DNA of 64,000 nucleotides from Corynebacterium doosanense CAU 212 = DSM 45436 (GCF_000767055.1 NZ_CP006764.1:1426001-1490000); one strand, 5' to 3'; shown: positions 44,468-55,642, numbered from the stretch's first letter. A program made the numbers and translations. Notes: generated by a model from the letters alone, not told the origin.

Positions 44468-44497
44468 TTGTCGAATCAATCCGGCGCGGGCTAGATT
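44468..44497 (+). promoter_or_regulatory. promoter candidate for tRNA-Leu
   Basis: TTGTCG (44468-44473), 18 bases, then TAGATT (44492-44497). Initiation would fall about 20 bases before the mature tRNA. Spacing and hexamers suit SigA. Confidence 0.55.
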
Positions 44498-44524
44498 AGT
44501 TCACGTTGCACAGACAACTACTCA

Positions 44525-44610
44525 GCCCGAGTGGCGGAATGGCAGACGCGCTAGCTTGAGGTGCTAGTGTCCTACTAACGGACGTGGGGGTTCAAGTCCC
44601 CCCTCGGGCA
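44525..44610 (+). tRNA. tRNA-Leu (anticodon GAG)
   Basis: Acceptor stem GCCCGAG (44525-44531) pairs with CTCGGGC (44603-44609), discriminator A. The anticodon stem CTAGC/GCTAG encloses TTGAGGT, giving GAG at 44558-44560. The long variable arm is a class II leucine trait, and the T arm has GGTTCAAGTCC. CCA is not encoded. Confidence 0.96.
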
Positions 44611-44615
44611 CAGAT

Positions 44616-44650
44616 TCTCCCCCAGCCAACCAGGCTGGGGGAGATTTTTC
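44616..44650 (+). terminator. intrinsic terminator after tRNA-Leu
   Basis: CTCCCCCAGCC (44617-44627) pairs with GGCTGGGGGAG (44633-44643) around AACCA, followed by ATTTTT. Confidence 0.9.
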
Positions 44651-44681
44651 TTTCACCCTCCCTCCGACGAGAAAGGCCGCC

Positions 44682-45338
44682 GTGGCATCCCCCAGCAGAT
44701 CCACACTGACGCGTCTTCTCCTCCTGGCCCTCTTCGCGGCCGCCGGGGTCGCCGTGATGACGCTGTTCGACGTGCCCCCGCTCTCCACCCTGCGGGACTG
44801 GGCCGACGCGCTGGGCCCGTGGTTCGTCGTGGCCTTCTGGTTCGCCTACGTGGGCGTCACGCAGTTTCCCGTGCCCCGGACGATCCTCACGCTGCTGTCG
44901 GGCATTCTCCTCGGGCCCGGGACGGGCATCCTCGTGGCGCTGACGGCCACGGCCGTCTCCGCCGCGGTGTCGCTGGTGGTGGTCCGTGGCCTGCTGGCCG
45001 ACTGGATCCGACCCCGACTGACCCACCCGGCCATCGGCCGGATCAACTCTCGCCTGCGGCAGCGCGGGTGGGCGCCGGTGATTTCCCTGCGCATGATCGC
45101 GGGTGTGCCGTTCTCGGTGATGAACTACGCCGCGGCGATGACGGACGTGCGCGTCTCGACGTTCGCCGCCGCCACCTTCCTCGGCTCCGCCCCCGGTACC
45201 ATCGCCACCGTGCTCTTCGGCGACACCCTGACCGGTGAGGCGGACCCCCTCATTGTCGCCATCACCGTCGCCCTCGCTGTGGCGGGAATCATCGGACTCG
45301 CGGTCGACAGTCGCCTCCCAGTCAAGCCCGAGGCGTAG
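44682..45338 (+). CDS. TVP38/TMEM64 (DedA-like) membrane protein
   Basis: The 218-residue protein has an N-terminal helix, then the SNARE-associated/VTT domain: GPWFVVAFWFAYVG, FPVPRTILTLLSGILLGPGTGILVALTATAVSA, and LRQRGWAPVISLRMIAGVPFSVMNYAAAMTDV. The re-entrant loop helices and Arg residues fit the family, proposed to move lipids across the membrane. GTG at 44682 follows GAAAGG. Twelve bases precede the HTH gene. Confidence 0.88.
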   Translation: MASPSRSTLTRLLLLALFAAAGVAVMTLFDVPPLSTLRDWADALGPWFVVAFWFAYVGVTQFPVPRTILTLLSGILLGPGTGILVALTATAVSAAVSLVVVRGLLADWIRPRLTHPAIGRINSRLRQRGWAPVISLRMIAGVPFSVMNYAAAMTDVRVSTFAAATFLGSAPGTIATVLFGDTLTGEADPLIVAITVALAVAGIIGLAVDSRLPVKPEA

Positions 45339-45349
45339 ACTTCCCCCCT

Positions 45350-45964
45350 ATGTTGGCTATTCACGCACGTTACCGGGGTCGGGAGATCAAGCGTTCGAGC
45401 ATCGTGCGCCGCTCCGCCGAGGCTCTCTCGAGCCTTCCCGGGGTGGCGGGTTTCGAGAACGTCGGGGTGGAGGACATCCGTTCGCGGGTGGACACGGCGG
45501 AGGCGCTCACCAACGTGGTCATGGCGCTGCTCTCCGACGGCGACTGGGCCATCGGCATCGGCGTGGACTCCCCCGCCGGGGCCGAGGACAGGGCGACTGC
45601 TGCCGTGGGCACCCGGGCCGGATCGGTGAAGGTGCGCTCCAGTGCGCCGGGCACCGGCGGCGAGGACATCCAGGCCGCCTTCACGCTTCTGGCCCACGTG
45701 CTGGCAAAGCGCACCATCGAGGGCCGTGAGGCCACCTCGCTGGTGCGCAGCGGGATGAATCAGAACGAAGCGGCCGAGCAGCTGGGCATCTCCAAACAGG
45801 CGATGTCCCAGCGGCTCGGCGCGGCGGGGTGGGCGGCGGAGGCCGCCGGGTGGAAGCTAGCGGTCCACCTCATCGACTTCGCCGACGGGGTAACCCGTGA
45901 CGGGGCCGAACGAGTCGCCGGTCGTCCCGGTTTCGAGGGCCCGGGCAGCGGTCGTCGCGCCTGA
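45350..45964 (+). CDS. HTH DNA-binding protein
   Basis: The 204-residue product begins MLAIHARYRGREIKRSSIVRRSAEAL. An N-terminal alpha/beta region includes VVMALLSDGDWAIGIGVDSP, followed by a helical stretch and a clear helix-turn-helix MNQNEAAEQLGISKQAMSQRLGAAGW (about 135-160). It resembles actinobacterial proteins of unknown role that may bind DNA. The last 108 bp overlap the convergent SPFH gene; the C-terminal tail FEGPGSGRRA may therefore be poorly constrained. Confidence 0.8.
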   Translation: MLAIHARYRGREIKRSSIVRRSAEALSSLPGVAGFENVGVEDIRSRVDTAEALTNVVMALLSDGDWAIGIGVDSPAGAEDRATAAVGTRAGSVKVRSSAPGTGGEDIQAAFTLLAHVLAKRTIEGREATSLVRSGMNQNEAAEQLGISKQAMSQRLGAAGWAAEAAGWKLAVHLIDFADGVTRDGAERVAGRPGFEGPGSGRRA

Positions 45965-47116
45965 CTGCGGCTCGCGATCGACGCGGGTGCCGGGCCGGGG
46001 GCTGGCCTCGGGGCGGTCCGCGCGTGGCACCGGCTTCTGCGCCACGGCGTTGGCCTCGGCCAGAGCGCGGGCGATCTCCGGAGAGGACTCGGTGTTGAAC
46101 CAGTCGTCGATGTTCTCCGTCTCGGCCATGTCCTTGGTTTCTTCGTCGACGTGGGGTGCCTCGTAGCGGAAGACGCCGTCCTCGCCCTTGCTGGCGAAGG
46201 ACCTGGCGAACTGCTCCAGGGTGTCGCCGAACTGGGCGGGGATCATCCACATGGTGGAGGCTTGTCCCTCGGCCATCTCCGGCAGCTTCTCCAGGTACTG
46301 GTAGGCAAGCACCTCCGGGGTCAGCTTGGCCGACTTGATGGCGGCGTTGACCTTCTGGATCGCCCGGGCCTCACCCTGGGCGTTGAGGTACTTGGAGGCA
46401 CGCTCACCCTCGGCGGCGAGGATGGCGGCCTGGCGGTCGGCCTCGGCCTTGAGGATCGCGGCGTGCTTCTCGCCCTCGGCGGTGAGGATGCGGGCCTGCT
46501 TCTGGCCCTCAGCGGTCTTGATGTCTGACTCGCGCTTACCCTCGGAGGTGAGGATCATGGCGCGCTTCTCGCGGTCCGCCTTCATCTGCATCTCCATGGA
46601 CTGCTGGATGGACGGCGGCGGGTCGATGGCCTTGAGCTCGACGCGGCTGATACGCAGGCCCCACTTGGCGGTGGCCGCGTCCAGCTCGCCGCGCAGGCGG
46701 CGGTTGATGGTGTCGCGCGAGGTCAGGGACTCCTCCAGGGTCATGCCGCCGACGACGTCACGCAGCGTGGCCACGGAGATCTGCTCCACGCCGTTGATGT
46801 AGTTGTCCACGCCGTAGATCGCGCGGGCGGGGTCGGTGATCTGGAAGGTCACCACGATATCGATGGCGACGGTGAGGTTGTCCCGGGTGATCACGGCCTG
46901 GGGCGGGAACGAGACCACACGCTCACGTGTGTCGACGCGCTCTCGCACCGAGTCGATGAAGGGCACCAGCACGGTGATCCCGCCCGCGACGGTGCGGGTG
47001 TACCGGCCGAGCCGTTCGATGACGGCCGCCTCACCCTGCGGGATGATGGCGATGGACTTCACCACCACGAGGATGACGAAGACCACCAGGAGTGCAAAAA
47101 TTATCGTTCCGGTCAT
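45857..47116 (-). CDS. SPFH/Band 7 (stomatin/flotillin-type) membrane protein
   Basis: The 419-residue protein has one N-terminal membrane helix, the SPFH core (IPQGEAAVIERLGRYTRTVAGG, VPFIDSVRERVDTRERVV, GVEQISVATLRDVVGGMTLEE), then a coiled coil with repeated AEGE-type units (EGKRESDIKTAEGQKQARI, TAEGEKHAAILKAEADRQA) and an unstructured tail. It is thought to organise membrane microdomains with NfeD. GGAAGGAAAC precedes ATG at 47116. It overlaps the NfeD stop by 4 bp and, at its 3' end, 108 bp of the convergent HTH gene. Confidence 0.94.
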   Translation of the reverse strand: MTGTIIFALLVVFVILVVVKSIAIIPQGEAAVIERLGRYTRTVAGGITVLVPFIDSVRERVDTRERVVSFPPQAVITRDNLTVAIDIVVTFQITDPARAIYGVDNYINGVEQISVATLRDVVGGMTLEESLTSRDTINRRLRGELDAATAKWGLRISRVELKAIDPPPSIQQSMEMQMKADREKRAMILTSEGKRESDIKTAEGQKQARILTAEGEKHAAILKAEADRQAAILAAEGERASKYLNAQGEARAIQKVNAAIKSAKLTPEVLAYQYLEKLPEMAEGQASTMWMIPAQFGDTLEQFARSFASKGEDGVFRYEAPHVDEETKDMAETENIDDWFNTESSPEIARALAEANAVAQKPVPRADRPEASPRPGTRVDREPQSGATTAARALETGTTGDSFGPVTGYPVGEVDEVDR

Positions 47117-47541
47117 GTTTCCTTCCACACGACGGCGACGGGGCCGTCGATATCTGCGACGCGCACTCGTTCGCCTTCGGCGAAGGTGACGTCAGGGTCT
47201 AGAGAACGGGCGCTCCAGATGGAGCCGTCGAGACGGATCTGGCCGCCCTCGGCGCCGATGTCCTCGAGGACCTCAGCGCTCGTGCCGACCAGCTCGCGCG
47301 GGTGGTTGTCCGCCTGGAGCGGCTTGGCCAGGCGCCGTTTGAGCACCGGGCGGAGGAACAGGAGCAGGAGCGCTGCCGCGGCGGAGAAGGTGGCCAGCTC
47401 CGCCCACAGTGGGACGTCCGCCAGGGCCACCCCGGCGGTGGCCAGGGCCGCGCCCCCGAGCATGAGCAGCGTGAATTCCCCCGCCGCCAATTCGAGCAGG
47501 CCGAAGGCCACGGCCGTGATAAACCAGATCAGTGCTCCCAC
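47113..47541 (-). CDS. NfeD-like membrane protein
   Basis: The 142-residue protein has three or so N-terminal helices (LIWFITAVAFGLLELAAGEFTLLMLGGAALA) and a C-terminal OB-fold domain (LVGTSAEVLEDIGAEGGQIRLDGSIWSARS, RVRVADIDGPVAVV). Partner of the SPFH protein; the stop overlaps that gene's ATG as ATGA, a conserved coupling. Confidence 0.93.
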   Translation of the reverse strand: MGALIWFITAVAFGLLELAAGEFTLLMLGGAALATAGVALADVPLWAELATFSAAAALLLLFLRPVLKRRLAKPLQADNHPRELVGTSAEVLEDIGAEGGQIRLDGSIWSARSLDPDVTFAEGERVRVADIDGPVAVVWKET

Positions 47542-47550
47542 GCCCCCAAG

Positions 47551-48375
47551 CTACATGAGGTCGCGTTTGTTGACCTCCGGGTCGGTGACGAAGTCCACCA
47601 GCCGCTCCACCGCACCGATGAGCGTGGGGTCCAGGTCGCGGAAGGACTTCACCGAGCTGGAGACCCGGTGCCAGCCCTCCCGCGGGTCGGACCAGCCGAG
47701 CCGCCGGCAGACCCCGGTCTTCCAGTCCTCCCCGCGCGGAACCTCGGGCCACGCCGTGATGCCCACACTCGCCGGGCGCACGGCGGCCCAGATGTCGATG
47801 AACGGGTGACCCGTCACCAGCACGTGTTCCCCGACGGTCTGCGTCATCCGCGTCTCCTTGGAGCCCTTGACCAGATGGTCGGCGAGCACCCCGACACGCC
47901 GGCCCGGCTCGGGTTGAAACTCCCGCAGCCGCTGCTCCAGATTGTCCAGACCCTCGAGGTACTCGACCACAACCCCCTCAACCCGCAGGTCATGGCCCCA
48001 GACCTGTTCCACGATGGCGGCGTCGTGGATGCCCTCCACCCAGATGCGTGACGGGGCGGCCACCTTGGCCTGCACCCCCTCGACCCGCCGCGAGCCGGAG
48101 TTGGACTTCCTGGGTTCCTGCTTCTTCACGGGCCGGCGCAGGCTCACGCGCTCTCCCTCGTGGAGGAACCCTCCCCGCAGGGTCTGGAACAGCCGCTGCC
48201 TTCCCCGGCGGTCCTCGAGGCGGACGAACTCGCCGTCGTAGGTCTTCTCCCACCCCACGATTGCACCCACGAACTCGTCCCCGTGCACCTCGACGACGAT
48301 GCCGGGCGTGGCGTCGACGATGGGGTATTCCCTGGGGCGGTTCCTTCGGTGTCCGGAAAAAATGTCCTCGTACAT
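47551..48375 (-). CDS. DUF3097-family protein
   Basis: The 274-residue actinobacterial protein starts MYEDIFSGHRRNRPREYPIVDATPGIVVEVHGDEFVGAIVG and continues with IWVEGIHDAAIVEQVWGHDLRVEGVVVEYLEG and a later VLVTGHPFIDIWAAV. The middle resembles a TOPRIM-like or nuclease-type alpha/beta fold (VEGIHDA), but this is inference. It lies 9 bp from the NfeD gene, likely the first gene of that operon. Confidence 0.85.
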   Translation of the reverse strand: MYEDIFSGHRRNRPREYPIVDATPGIVVEVHGDEFVGAIVGWEKTYDGEFVRLEDRRGRQRLFQTLRGGFLHEGERVSLRRPVKKQEPRKSNSGSRRVEGVQAKVAAPSRIWVEGIHDAAIVEQVWGHDLRVEGVVVEYLEGLDNLEQRLREFQPEPGRRVGVLADHLVKGSKETRMTQTVGEHVLVTGHPFIDIWAAVRPASVGITAWPEVPRGEDWKTGVCRRLGWSDPREGWHRVSSSVKSFRDLDPTLIGAVERLVDFVTDPEVNKRDLM

Positions 48376-48408
48376 GGGCTGACACTGTATCTATTACAGT
48401 GCCTGAAC

Positions 48409-49077
48409 ATGGATATGCGCGCCGAGGTCTGGTCCCCCCTGCAGAACGCGTCGGTCTGGCTGGCCGCCTGGCTGCACGGACTGGAGTCCGCGGACGATCT
48501 CATCGACGCGTGGCGCGATCTCGGTTTCTCCGCCTCCCTGGACGTGCTGTCCCAGGCGAGGTCGGGGCAGTTCACCGACGGCGAGCCGCGGGTGCGGCTG
48601 GTGCTGTCGGGCCCGGGTGAGGCGTCGGGGCTTCCCGACGGCGAGCGCGAGGCCATCGCCGTGGGCTCGGAACATGTTCTGCTTGGCGACGGCCGGTGGC
48701 TCGCTCTCCCCGCACCCCTGCCGGCACCCCAGTGGTTGTCCCCCGGGGATGCCGACGCGCTGCTCACCCGCGCCACGTCGGAGGCGGCGAATCTGGTCGA
48801 GGCCAGCGGCTACCGCACGGATGCGCTGCACAGCCCGCGGCTGACGGTGGGCACGCTCGCGGACTTCTACGACACCCCCGGCCTGCCCGGGGCCACGCCG
48901 CCCAGGGCCGCCCAGCTGTTCGCCCGCGCGGACCGGGTCGCCGCGATCGTGGAAACGGTGACCGACCGGATGGGTGATCACAGCCTCGACCCGCACCTGC
49001 TCAGCCTGTGGCGGCACATCCGCGCGGCCCGCATGGCGGGAGTGAGCTACGCGGCGGGCGAATTCGCGCGGGTTTAG
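48409..49077 (+). CDS. conserved hypothetical protein (222 aa)
   Basis: Soluble, begins MDMRAEVWSPLQNASVWLAAWLHGLESADDLIDAWRDLGF. The middle is beta-rich (RVRLVLSGPGEASGL) and the end is helical (HLLSLWRHIRAARMAGVSYAAGEFARV). Composition is typical for the genome. Corynebacterial relatives of this layout are known to me only as hypothetical. It converges on hemH with a 9-bp gap. Confidence 0.75.
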   Translation: MDMRAEVWSPLQNASVWLAAWLHGLESADDLIDAWRDLGFSASLDVLSQARSGQFTDGEPRVRLVLSGPGEASGLPDGEREAIAVGSEHVLLGDGRWLALPAPLPAPQWLSPGDADALLTRATSEAANLVEASGYRTDALHSPRLTVGTLADFYDTPGLPGATPPRAAQLFARADRVAAIVETVTDRMGDHSLDPHLLSLWRHIRAARMAGVSYAAGEFARV

Positions 49078-49086
49078 AGCTCCGGT

Positions 49087-50124
49087 TTAGAGCTCGGAGC
49101 AGCAGCCCGGCCGGCAGGCGGCGCCGTTGACGGTGCAGCCCTGGACGCTGAGCTGACCGATGCCCTGGGCAGGCTTGTCGTCGGTCATCTCGGCGATGAG
49201 GTCGGCCACCATCGTCGAGAAGCGTTGCGACGGTCCCGCCGTGCGGGTGCGGTGCACGGTGACGTCGAGATCGTCCGCCGCCTCCTGCAGCTCCGTGTCC
49301 AGGTCCCACACGACCTCCATGTGGTCGGAGATGAAGCCCACCGGGCAGACCACCACAGAACGCACTCCGTCAGACTGCGCGATGGCCTCGGTGTGGTCGA
49401 CCACGTCCGGCTCCAGCCAGGGGGTGGCCGGGTTGCCGGAGCGGGACTGCCAGACGAGGTCGTAGTCGGCGACGCCGACTTCCGCGGCGATGAGGCGGGA
49501 GGCCTCCGCGACCTGGCGGGAGTAGAGGTTCTTGCCGCCCTCGCCGCCGGCGCGGTTGTCGGCATCGGTGGGCACCGAGTGCGCAGTGAACAGCAGTCGG
49601 GTGTGGTCCCGGCGATCCTCGGGAACCTCGGCGTAGGCCTCGCGCACGGCGTCGGCCATTTCCGCGATGAAGAGCGGGTGGTCGTAGAACTGCCGCAGCT
49701 TGGTCAGCCGCAGCTCGGGGTGGGATTCGCGGATCCGACGGATGTCCTCGTTGTACTGCAGGCACGCGGAGAAACCCGCCCATGCGGAGGTGGCGAACAC
49801 CAAGGCGTTGCGCACACCGTCCTTGACCATCTGCGCGGCGGCATCCTCGGCAAACGGGTGCCAGTTGCGGTTGCCGAAATACACCGGCAGCTCCGTGCCG
49901 CGGCGGGTCAGCTCCGCCTCGAGGTTGGAGATGATCTCGCGGTTGAGAGCGTTGAGCGGGCTGACGCCGTCGAAGTGGTAGTAGTGCTTGCCCACCTCGA
50001 CCAGGCGCTCGTCCGGGATGCCCCGGCCCCGGGTCACATTCTGCAGGAACGGAAGGACTTCGTCGTTGCCTTCCGGCCCGCCGAAGGAGAGGACCAGCAG
50101 CGCATCATATTCGTTGTAAGGCAT
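49087..50124 (-). CDS. cpfC: ferrochelatase (coproporphyrin III type), [2Fe-2S]
   Basis: Inserts Fe2+ into coproporphyrin III in the actinobacterial haem pathway. The 345-residue protein shows [40 protein letters not shown], the catalytic-His region [29 protein letters not shown] and [18 protein letters not shown]. The C-terminal [19 protein letters not shown] supplies Cys ligands for a 2Fe-2S cluster, as in mycobacterial homologues. Older annotation would call it hemH. Confidence 0.95.
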   Translation of the reverse strand: MPYNEYDALLVLSFGGPEGNDEVLPFLQNVTRGRGIPDERLVEVGKHYYHFDGVSPLNALNREIISNLEAELTRRGTELPVYFGNRNWHPFAEDAAAQMVKDGVRNALVFATSAWAGFSACLQYNEDIRRIRESHPELRLTKLRQFYDHPLFIAEMADAVREAYAEVPEDRRDHTRLLFTAHSVPTDADNRAGGEGGKNLYSRQVAEASRLIAAEVGVADYDLVWQSRSGNPATPWLEPDVVDHTEAIAQSDGVRSVVVCPVGFISDHMEVVWDLDTELQEAADDLDVTVHRTRTAGPSQRFSTMVADLIAEMTDDKPAQGIGQLSVQGCTVNGAACRPGCCSEL

Positions 50125-50133
50125 ACCTTGATC

Positions 50134-50703
50134 TTAGAGCAGGCGGACCGCATTCGCGGAAAGATTGGTCCACCGGACGGGTGACTTCTTCACCACATCC
50201 CCTGATCCGGGGGCCTCGATCATCATGCCGTCGCCCAGGTACAGGGCCACGTGCGAGCCGCCGTCGGTGCCGTAGAAGATGAGGTCGCCGCGCTGCATGT
50301 CCGAGACGGGGACCGGGGTGCCTCGCAGGTACTGGTATCCCGTGTAGTGCGGGAGCTCGACCCCGGCGCCGGCGAAGGCGTACTTCACCAGTCCGGAGCA
50401 GTCGAAGCCGGCGAGCTGGTAGTCGCCGTAGGAGTCGGCGATGCCGCCGTCACGGGTGCCCTGCGTGGGTCCGGAGGCGTCGCCGCCTCCCCAGGCGTAG
50501 GGCGTGCCGATCTGCGACTCTGCCCGGGCGATGACACCCTCGATGCCGCTTTTCGACGGCTGTTCATACGCCACCGCCGAGGCAAAAAGTTCGGAGGACA
50601 GGTTGGTCTGGGCGATCGCCGGGCTGACGCCGGCGAAAAGGGACACGACTGAGACTGCGGCGAGGGTCGCCGAAATCCGCCGCATGCGGAATGTGGGGGC
50701 CAC
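50134..50703 (-). CDS. secreted NlpC/P60 peptidoglycan endopeptidase
   Basis: The 189-residue product has a signal peptide (MRRISATLAAVSVVSLFAGVSPAIAQ), a short linker, then an NlpC/P60 domain: IGTPYAWGG, the catalytic Cys in GFDCSGLVKYAFAGAG, and His in GGSHVALYLGDG. It cleaves peptide stems in peptidoglycan. GTG at 50703 is preferred because GAGGAG sits 7 bases upstream; the TTG at 50718 would overlap that site. A long structured leader precedes it. Confidence 0.93.
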   Translation of the reverse strand: MAPTFRMRRISATLAAVSVVSLFAGVSPAIAQTNLSSELFASAVAYEQPSKSGIEGVIARAESQIGTPYAWGGGDASGPTQGTRDGGIADSYGDYQLAGFDCSGLVKYAFAGAGVELPHYTGYQYLRGTPVPVSDMQRGDLIFYGTDGGSHVALYLGDGMMIEAPGSGDVVKKSPVRWTNLSANAVRLL

Positions 50704-50779
50704 GAGAAAACTCCTCAAAAATGCCCGAGGTCAAGGTGGCAGACCTGACCGGGCGTACATTGGTGGGTACGTCAATAAC

Positions 50780-50935
50780 GCGGCCCACGGCAGGTGCCGT
50801 TGGTCCCGGCAGGCCCCTCTCACGCGCGGCGTGCTTCCCCACATGCCTGAGTAAGAGCGACGACGACAGTCAAGTCGTCGAGCCTGACGGTTCCGGGACA
50901 TCCTGTGCCCCGCGAGCCAACACGAGAACCATAAG
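50780..50935 (-). ncRNA. structured leader, possible ydaO-type c-di-AMP riboswitch
   Basis: On the minus strand the leader has stem CGGGGCA/TGTCCCG (50906-50912 with 50894-50900), then GGAACCGTCAGGCTCG (about 50880-50895), a 7-bp stem (50861-50867 with 50874-50880), CTCAGGC (50845-50851), and hairpins at 50821-50833 and 50787-50800. The ACCGTCAG and CAGGC pieces resemble conserved ydaO segments, and that class controls NlpC/P60 genes in actinobacteria. The match is partial. Confidence 0.5.
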
Positions 50936-50990
50936 TCACAAAATGGTCAAGGGACACTCCTTTAACTTGAGTCCATGGCAGCACAGTCAG

Positions 50991-51013
50991 CCCCGCCCTT
51001 AACAAAGGCGGGG
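50991..51013. terminator. GC-rich hairpin between hydrolase leader and upstream gene
   Basis: CCCCGCC (50991-50997) pairs with GGCGGGG (51007-51013), extended by TT/AA inside. It lies between the stop of the leftward membrane-protein gene and the NlpC/P60 leader. No long T-run, so termination is likely but weak. Confidence 0.45.
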
Positions 51014-51045
51014 TGGCCTGCAGTTTTAGGACACGTCCATACGAG

Positions 51046-51061
51046 GGTGACCTTGGTCACA
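51046..51061. promoter_or_regulatory. GlxR (CRP-like) binding-site candidate
   Basis: GTGACCTTGGTCACA (51047-51061) follows GTGA-N6-TCAC, the core of the GlxR consensus TGTGA-N6-TCACA. It lies upstream of the NlpC/P60 leader. GlxR controls many cell-wall and carbon genes in C. glutamicum. Confidence 0.45.
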
Positions 51062-51083
51062 CTGTAACCAAATCGTGTCTTTC

Positions 51084-51536
51084 CTATTGGGTCAAGCCTG
51101 TGGACCTGACGGAAACGGCGGTCCACGCCACCACCGCCAGCAGAGCCAGCGCGGCGACCGCCGCGAGGGCCAGCCACGGCATGTCGAAGGAGCCCACCTC
51201 CCCGAGGAACTCCCGGACCCCCACGACATAGTCGGGCTGCGCGACGAGGTGCTCCTGCGCGCTCTCCAGCGAGGATCGGGAATGCACATGGCTGACCGCG
51301 GCCAGGGCGTCGGGACTGCGCACGATGACGGTGTCCAGCTCGGAGGCGTCCAGCACGTCCTGCGCGAGATCACGTAGCCCGGCAGGGGTCTCGCCGCCCG
51401 GCGGGGTGATCACGATCCCGGTCCCCTCGTCCAGCGCCTCGACGAGCTGATCCTGTAGGGCCGGGTCGTCCGGGAGGTCGGCGAAGGCGACCTGGTCGAC
51501 ACTCAACTGGTGGGCGAGCTCCGCAGGATCAGTCAT
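51084..51536 (-). CDS. Rv1476-like membrane protein
   Basis: The 150-residue product begins MTDPAELAHQLSVDQVAFADLPDD, has an alpha/beta region with GTGIVITPPGGETPAGLRDLAQDVLDASELDTVIVRSPDALAAVSH, and one C-terminal membrane helix (MPWLALAAVAALALLAVVAW). This TPM-domain-like layout matches Rv1476-type proteins located beside aconitase in mycolic-acid bacteria. Role unknown. It is divergent from acn with about 180 bp between starts. Confidence 0.8.
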   Translation of the reverse strand: MTDPAELAHQLSVDQVAFADLPDDPALQDQLVEALDEGTGIVITPPGGETPAGLRDLAQDVLDASELDTVIVRSPDALAAVSHVHSRSSLESAQEHLVAQPDYVVGVREFLGEVGSFDMPWLALAAVAALALLAVVAWTAVSVRSTGLTQ

Positions 51537-51597
51537 GGCGTCCACGCTAGCGGTCGCGGAGAACTTTTCGGGGGTGGTGGAGCGTGTCGAATTCAAA

Positions 51598-51620
51598 CAG
51601 AACGCTCGTACCGTTAGAAT
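51598..51620 (+). promoter_or_regulatory. acn promoter with AcnR operator candidate
   Basis: CAGAACGCTCGTACCG (51598-51613) matches the published AcnR operator form CAGNAC-NNN-CGTACTG with one change. TAGAAT (51615-51620) directly after it is a good -10, so bound AcnR would cover the promoter. Confidence 0.7.
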
Positions 51621-51714
51621 CTCCGGCAGACGCGAGTCTAGGACCGTAAAGTAGAACGTTGAACCGCCCGCACTAACACCCAATGCCCGGGGTTCGACCG
51701 TGAAAGTCAAAGAA

Positions 51715-54546
<2,832 letters not shown>

Positions 54547-54570
54547 CTGACTTCGCCCTCCGGTTGACCT

Positions 54571-54614
54571 GAAAGGGGGTCCGCGCCGCTCGTCGGTGTC
54601 CGGGCCCCCTTTCT
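54571..54614 (+). terminator. acn terminator or attenuator
   Basis: AAAGGGGGTCCG (54572-54583) pairs with CGGGCCCCCTTT (54601-54612) with one wobble. It separates acn from acnR by structure, though some readthrough to acnR is likely. Confidence 0.75.
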
Positions 54615-54641
54615 TCGTATCCAAGAAAGGCCTGCCTCGCC

Positions 54642-55205
54642 ATGCCCATAGTGAGTGAGTCCGAGCTCGAACGTCGCCGACAGGAGATTCTCGAGGCCGC
54701 CCGGACCTGTTTCGCCAGGTACGGCTACGAGGGTGCCACCGTCCGCCGGCTGGAGGAGGCCAGCGGCAAGTCCCGCGGCGCCATCTTCCACCACTTCGGC
54801 GACAAGGAGAACCTCTTCCTGGAGATTGCCCGCGCCGACGCGGACCGGCAGGCCGACGTCGTGGCGAGGGACGGCCTCATTGAGGTCATGCGGGGCATCC
54901 TCCGCGACCCCAGTCACCACGAGTGGCTGGTCACGCGGCTGGAGATCGCCTCGATGCTGCGCACCGACACCACGTTCCGCGCCAAGTGGCAGCAGCACCA
55001 GGAGAGCCTCGATGCCGCGGTCCGGGAGAGGCTACGGAGCAACCTGGCCAGGGACTCCATGCGCACCGACGTCTCCGTGGACGTGCTCCAGGCCTTCCTG
55101 GAGACGCTGATGGACGGTTTCATCACCCGGCTCTCCTCCGGCCAGGATTTCGCGGAGATGGAGAAGGTCCTCGACCTCGCCGAGGGTGCGATCCGCGGAA
55201 ACTAA
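54642..55205 (+). CDS. acnR: TetR-family repressor of aconitase, AcnR
   Basis: The 187-residue protein has an N-terminal TetR HTH (EILEAARTCFARYGYEGATVRRLEEASGKSRGAIFHHFGDKENLFLEI) and a helical ligand domain ending MEKVLDLAEGAIRGN. In C. glutamicum AcnR represses acn and itself binds citrate and Mg. Position right after acn is conserved. The 4-bp overlap of its stop with a convergent gene is notable but not unusual. Confidence 0.96.
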   Translation: MPIVSESELERRRQEILEAARTCFARYGYEGATVRRLEEASGKSRGAIFHHFGDKENLFLEIARADADRQADVVARDGLIEVMRGILRDPSHHEWLVTRLEIASMLRTDTTFRAKWQQHQESLDAAVRERLRSNLARDSMRTDVSVDVLQAFLETLMDGFITRLSSGQDFAEMEKVLDLAEGAIRGN

Positions 55206-55642
55206 CCCGCGGGGGTCATCCCGGCGAGATACCTGCGCGCCGCGAGACGCTGCAGGAATCGCACGGGGGCGAGGTCCGGGCGCGAGATCGCCGTGACAAA
55301 ACCGGTGACGGTGCCCGAGGCGTCGATACGCACGACAAAACTCTCCTCGCCCTCCTCCGGGTGCTGTTGTTTGGCGACGTACGTGAACACGTATTCGTCG
55401 GCGCTGAGCTCCTCGTACGCGACGCGGCAGTGAAAGTTCAGCCCGAGCAGCGTCATCCGCACGTCCTCGCCCTCGCGGTGGAGGCGGATTCCGGCGGCAC
55501 GGTGCGCGCGGCCGGAGCGGAATCGTTCGACCGCCTCCTCAAAGTCGGCTCGGCCGCGGCCGAGGACCCGGCTCTCCCGCAGGACGGCCCAGCCGGGGAC
55601 GGCTCGGGGGGCGTCGATAAGCCAGTAGCTGCCCGTGGTCAC
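55202..55642 (-). CDS. DUF1990-family protein
   Basis: The 146-residue product (VTTGSYWLIDAPRAVPGWAVLRESRVLGRGRADFEEAVERFRSG, then LLGLNFHCRVAYEELSADEYVFTYVAKQQHPEEGEESFVVR) fits DUF1990, a START-like small domain of unknown function. GTG at 55642 overlaps the stop of the upstream small gene as GTGA. Confidence 0.82.
   Translation of the reverse strand: MTTGSYWLIDAPRAVPGWAVLRESRVLGRGRADFEEAVERFRSGRAHRAAGIRLHREGEDVRMTLLGLNFHCRVAYEELSADEYVFTYVAKQQHPEEGEESFVVRIDASGTVTGFVTAISRPDLAPVRFLQRLAARRYLAGMTPAG

Noticed and set aside
54571-54614. Considered an acnR operator or riboswitch between acn and acnR
   Set aside because: The structure is a simple GC hairpin with flanking A and T residues, best read as a terminator or attenuator.
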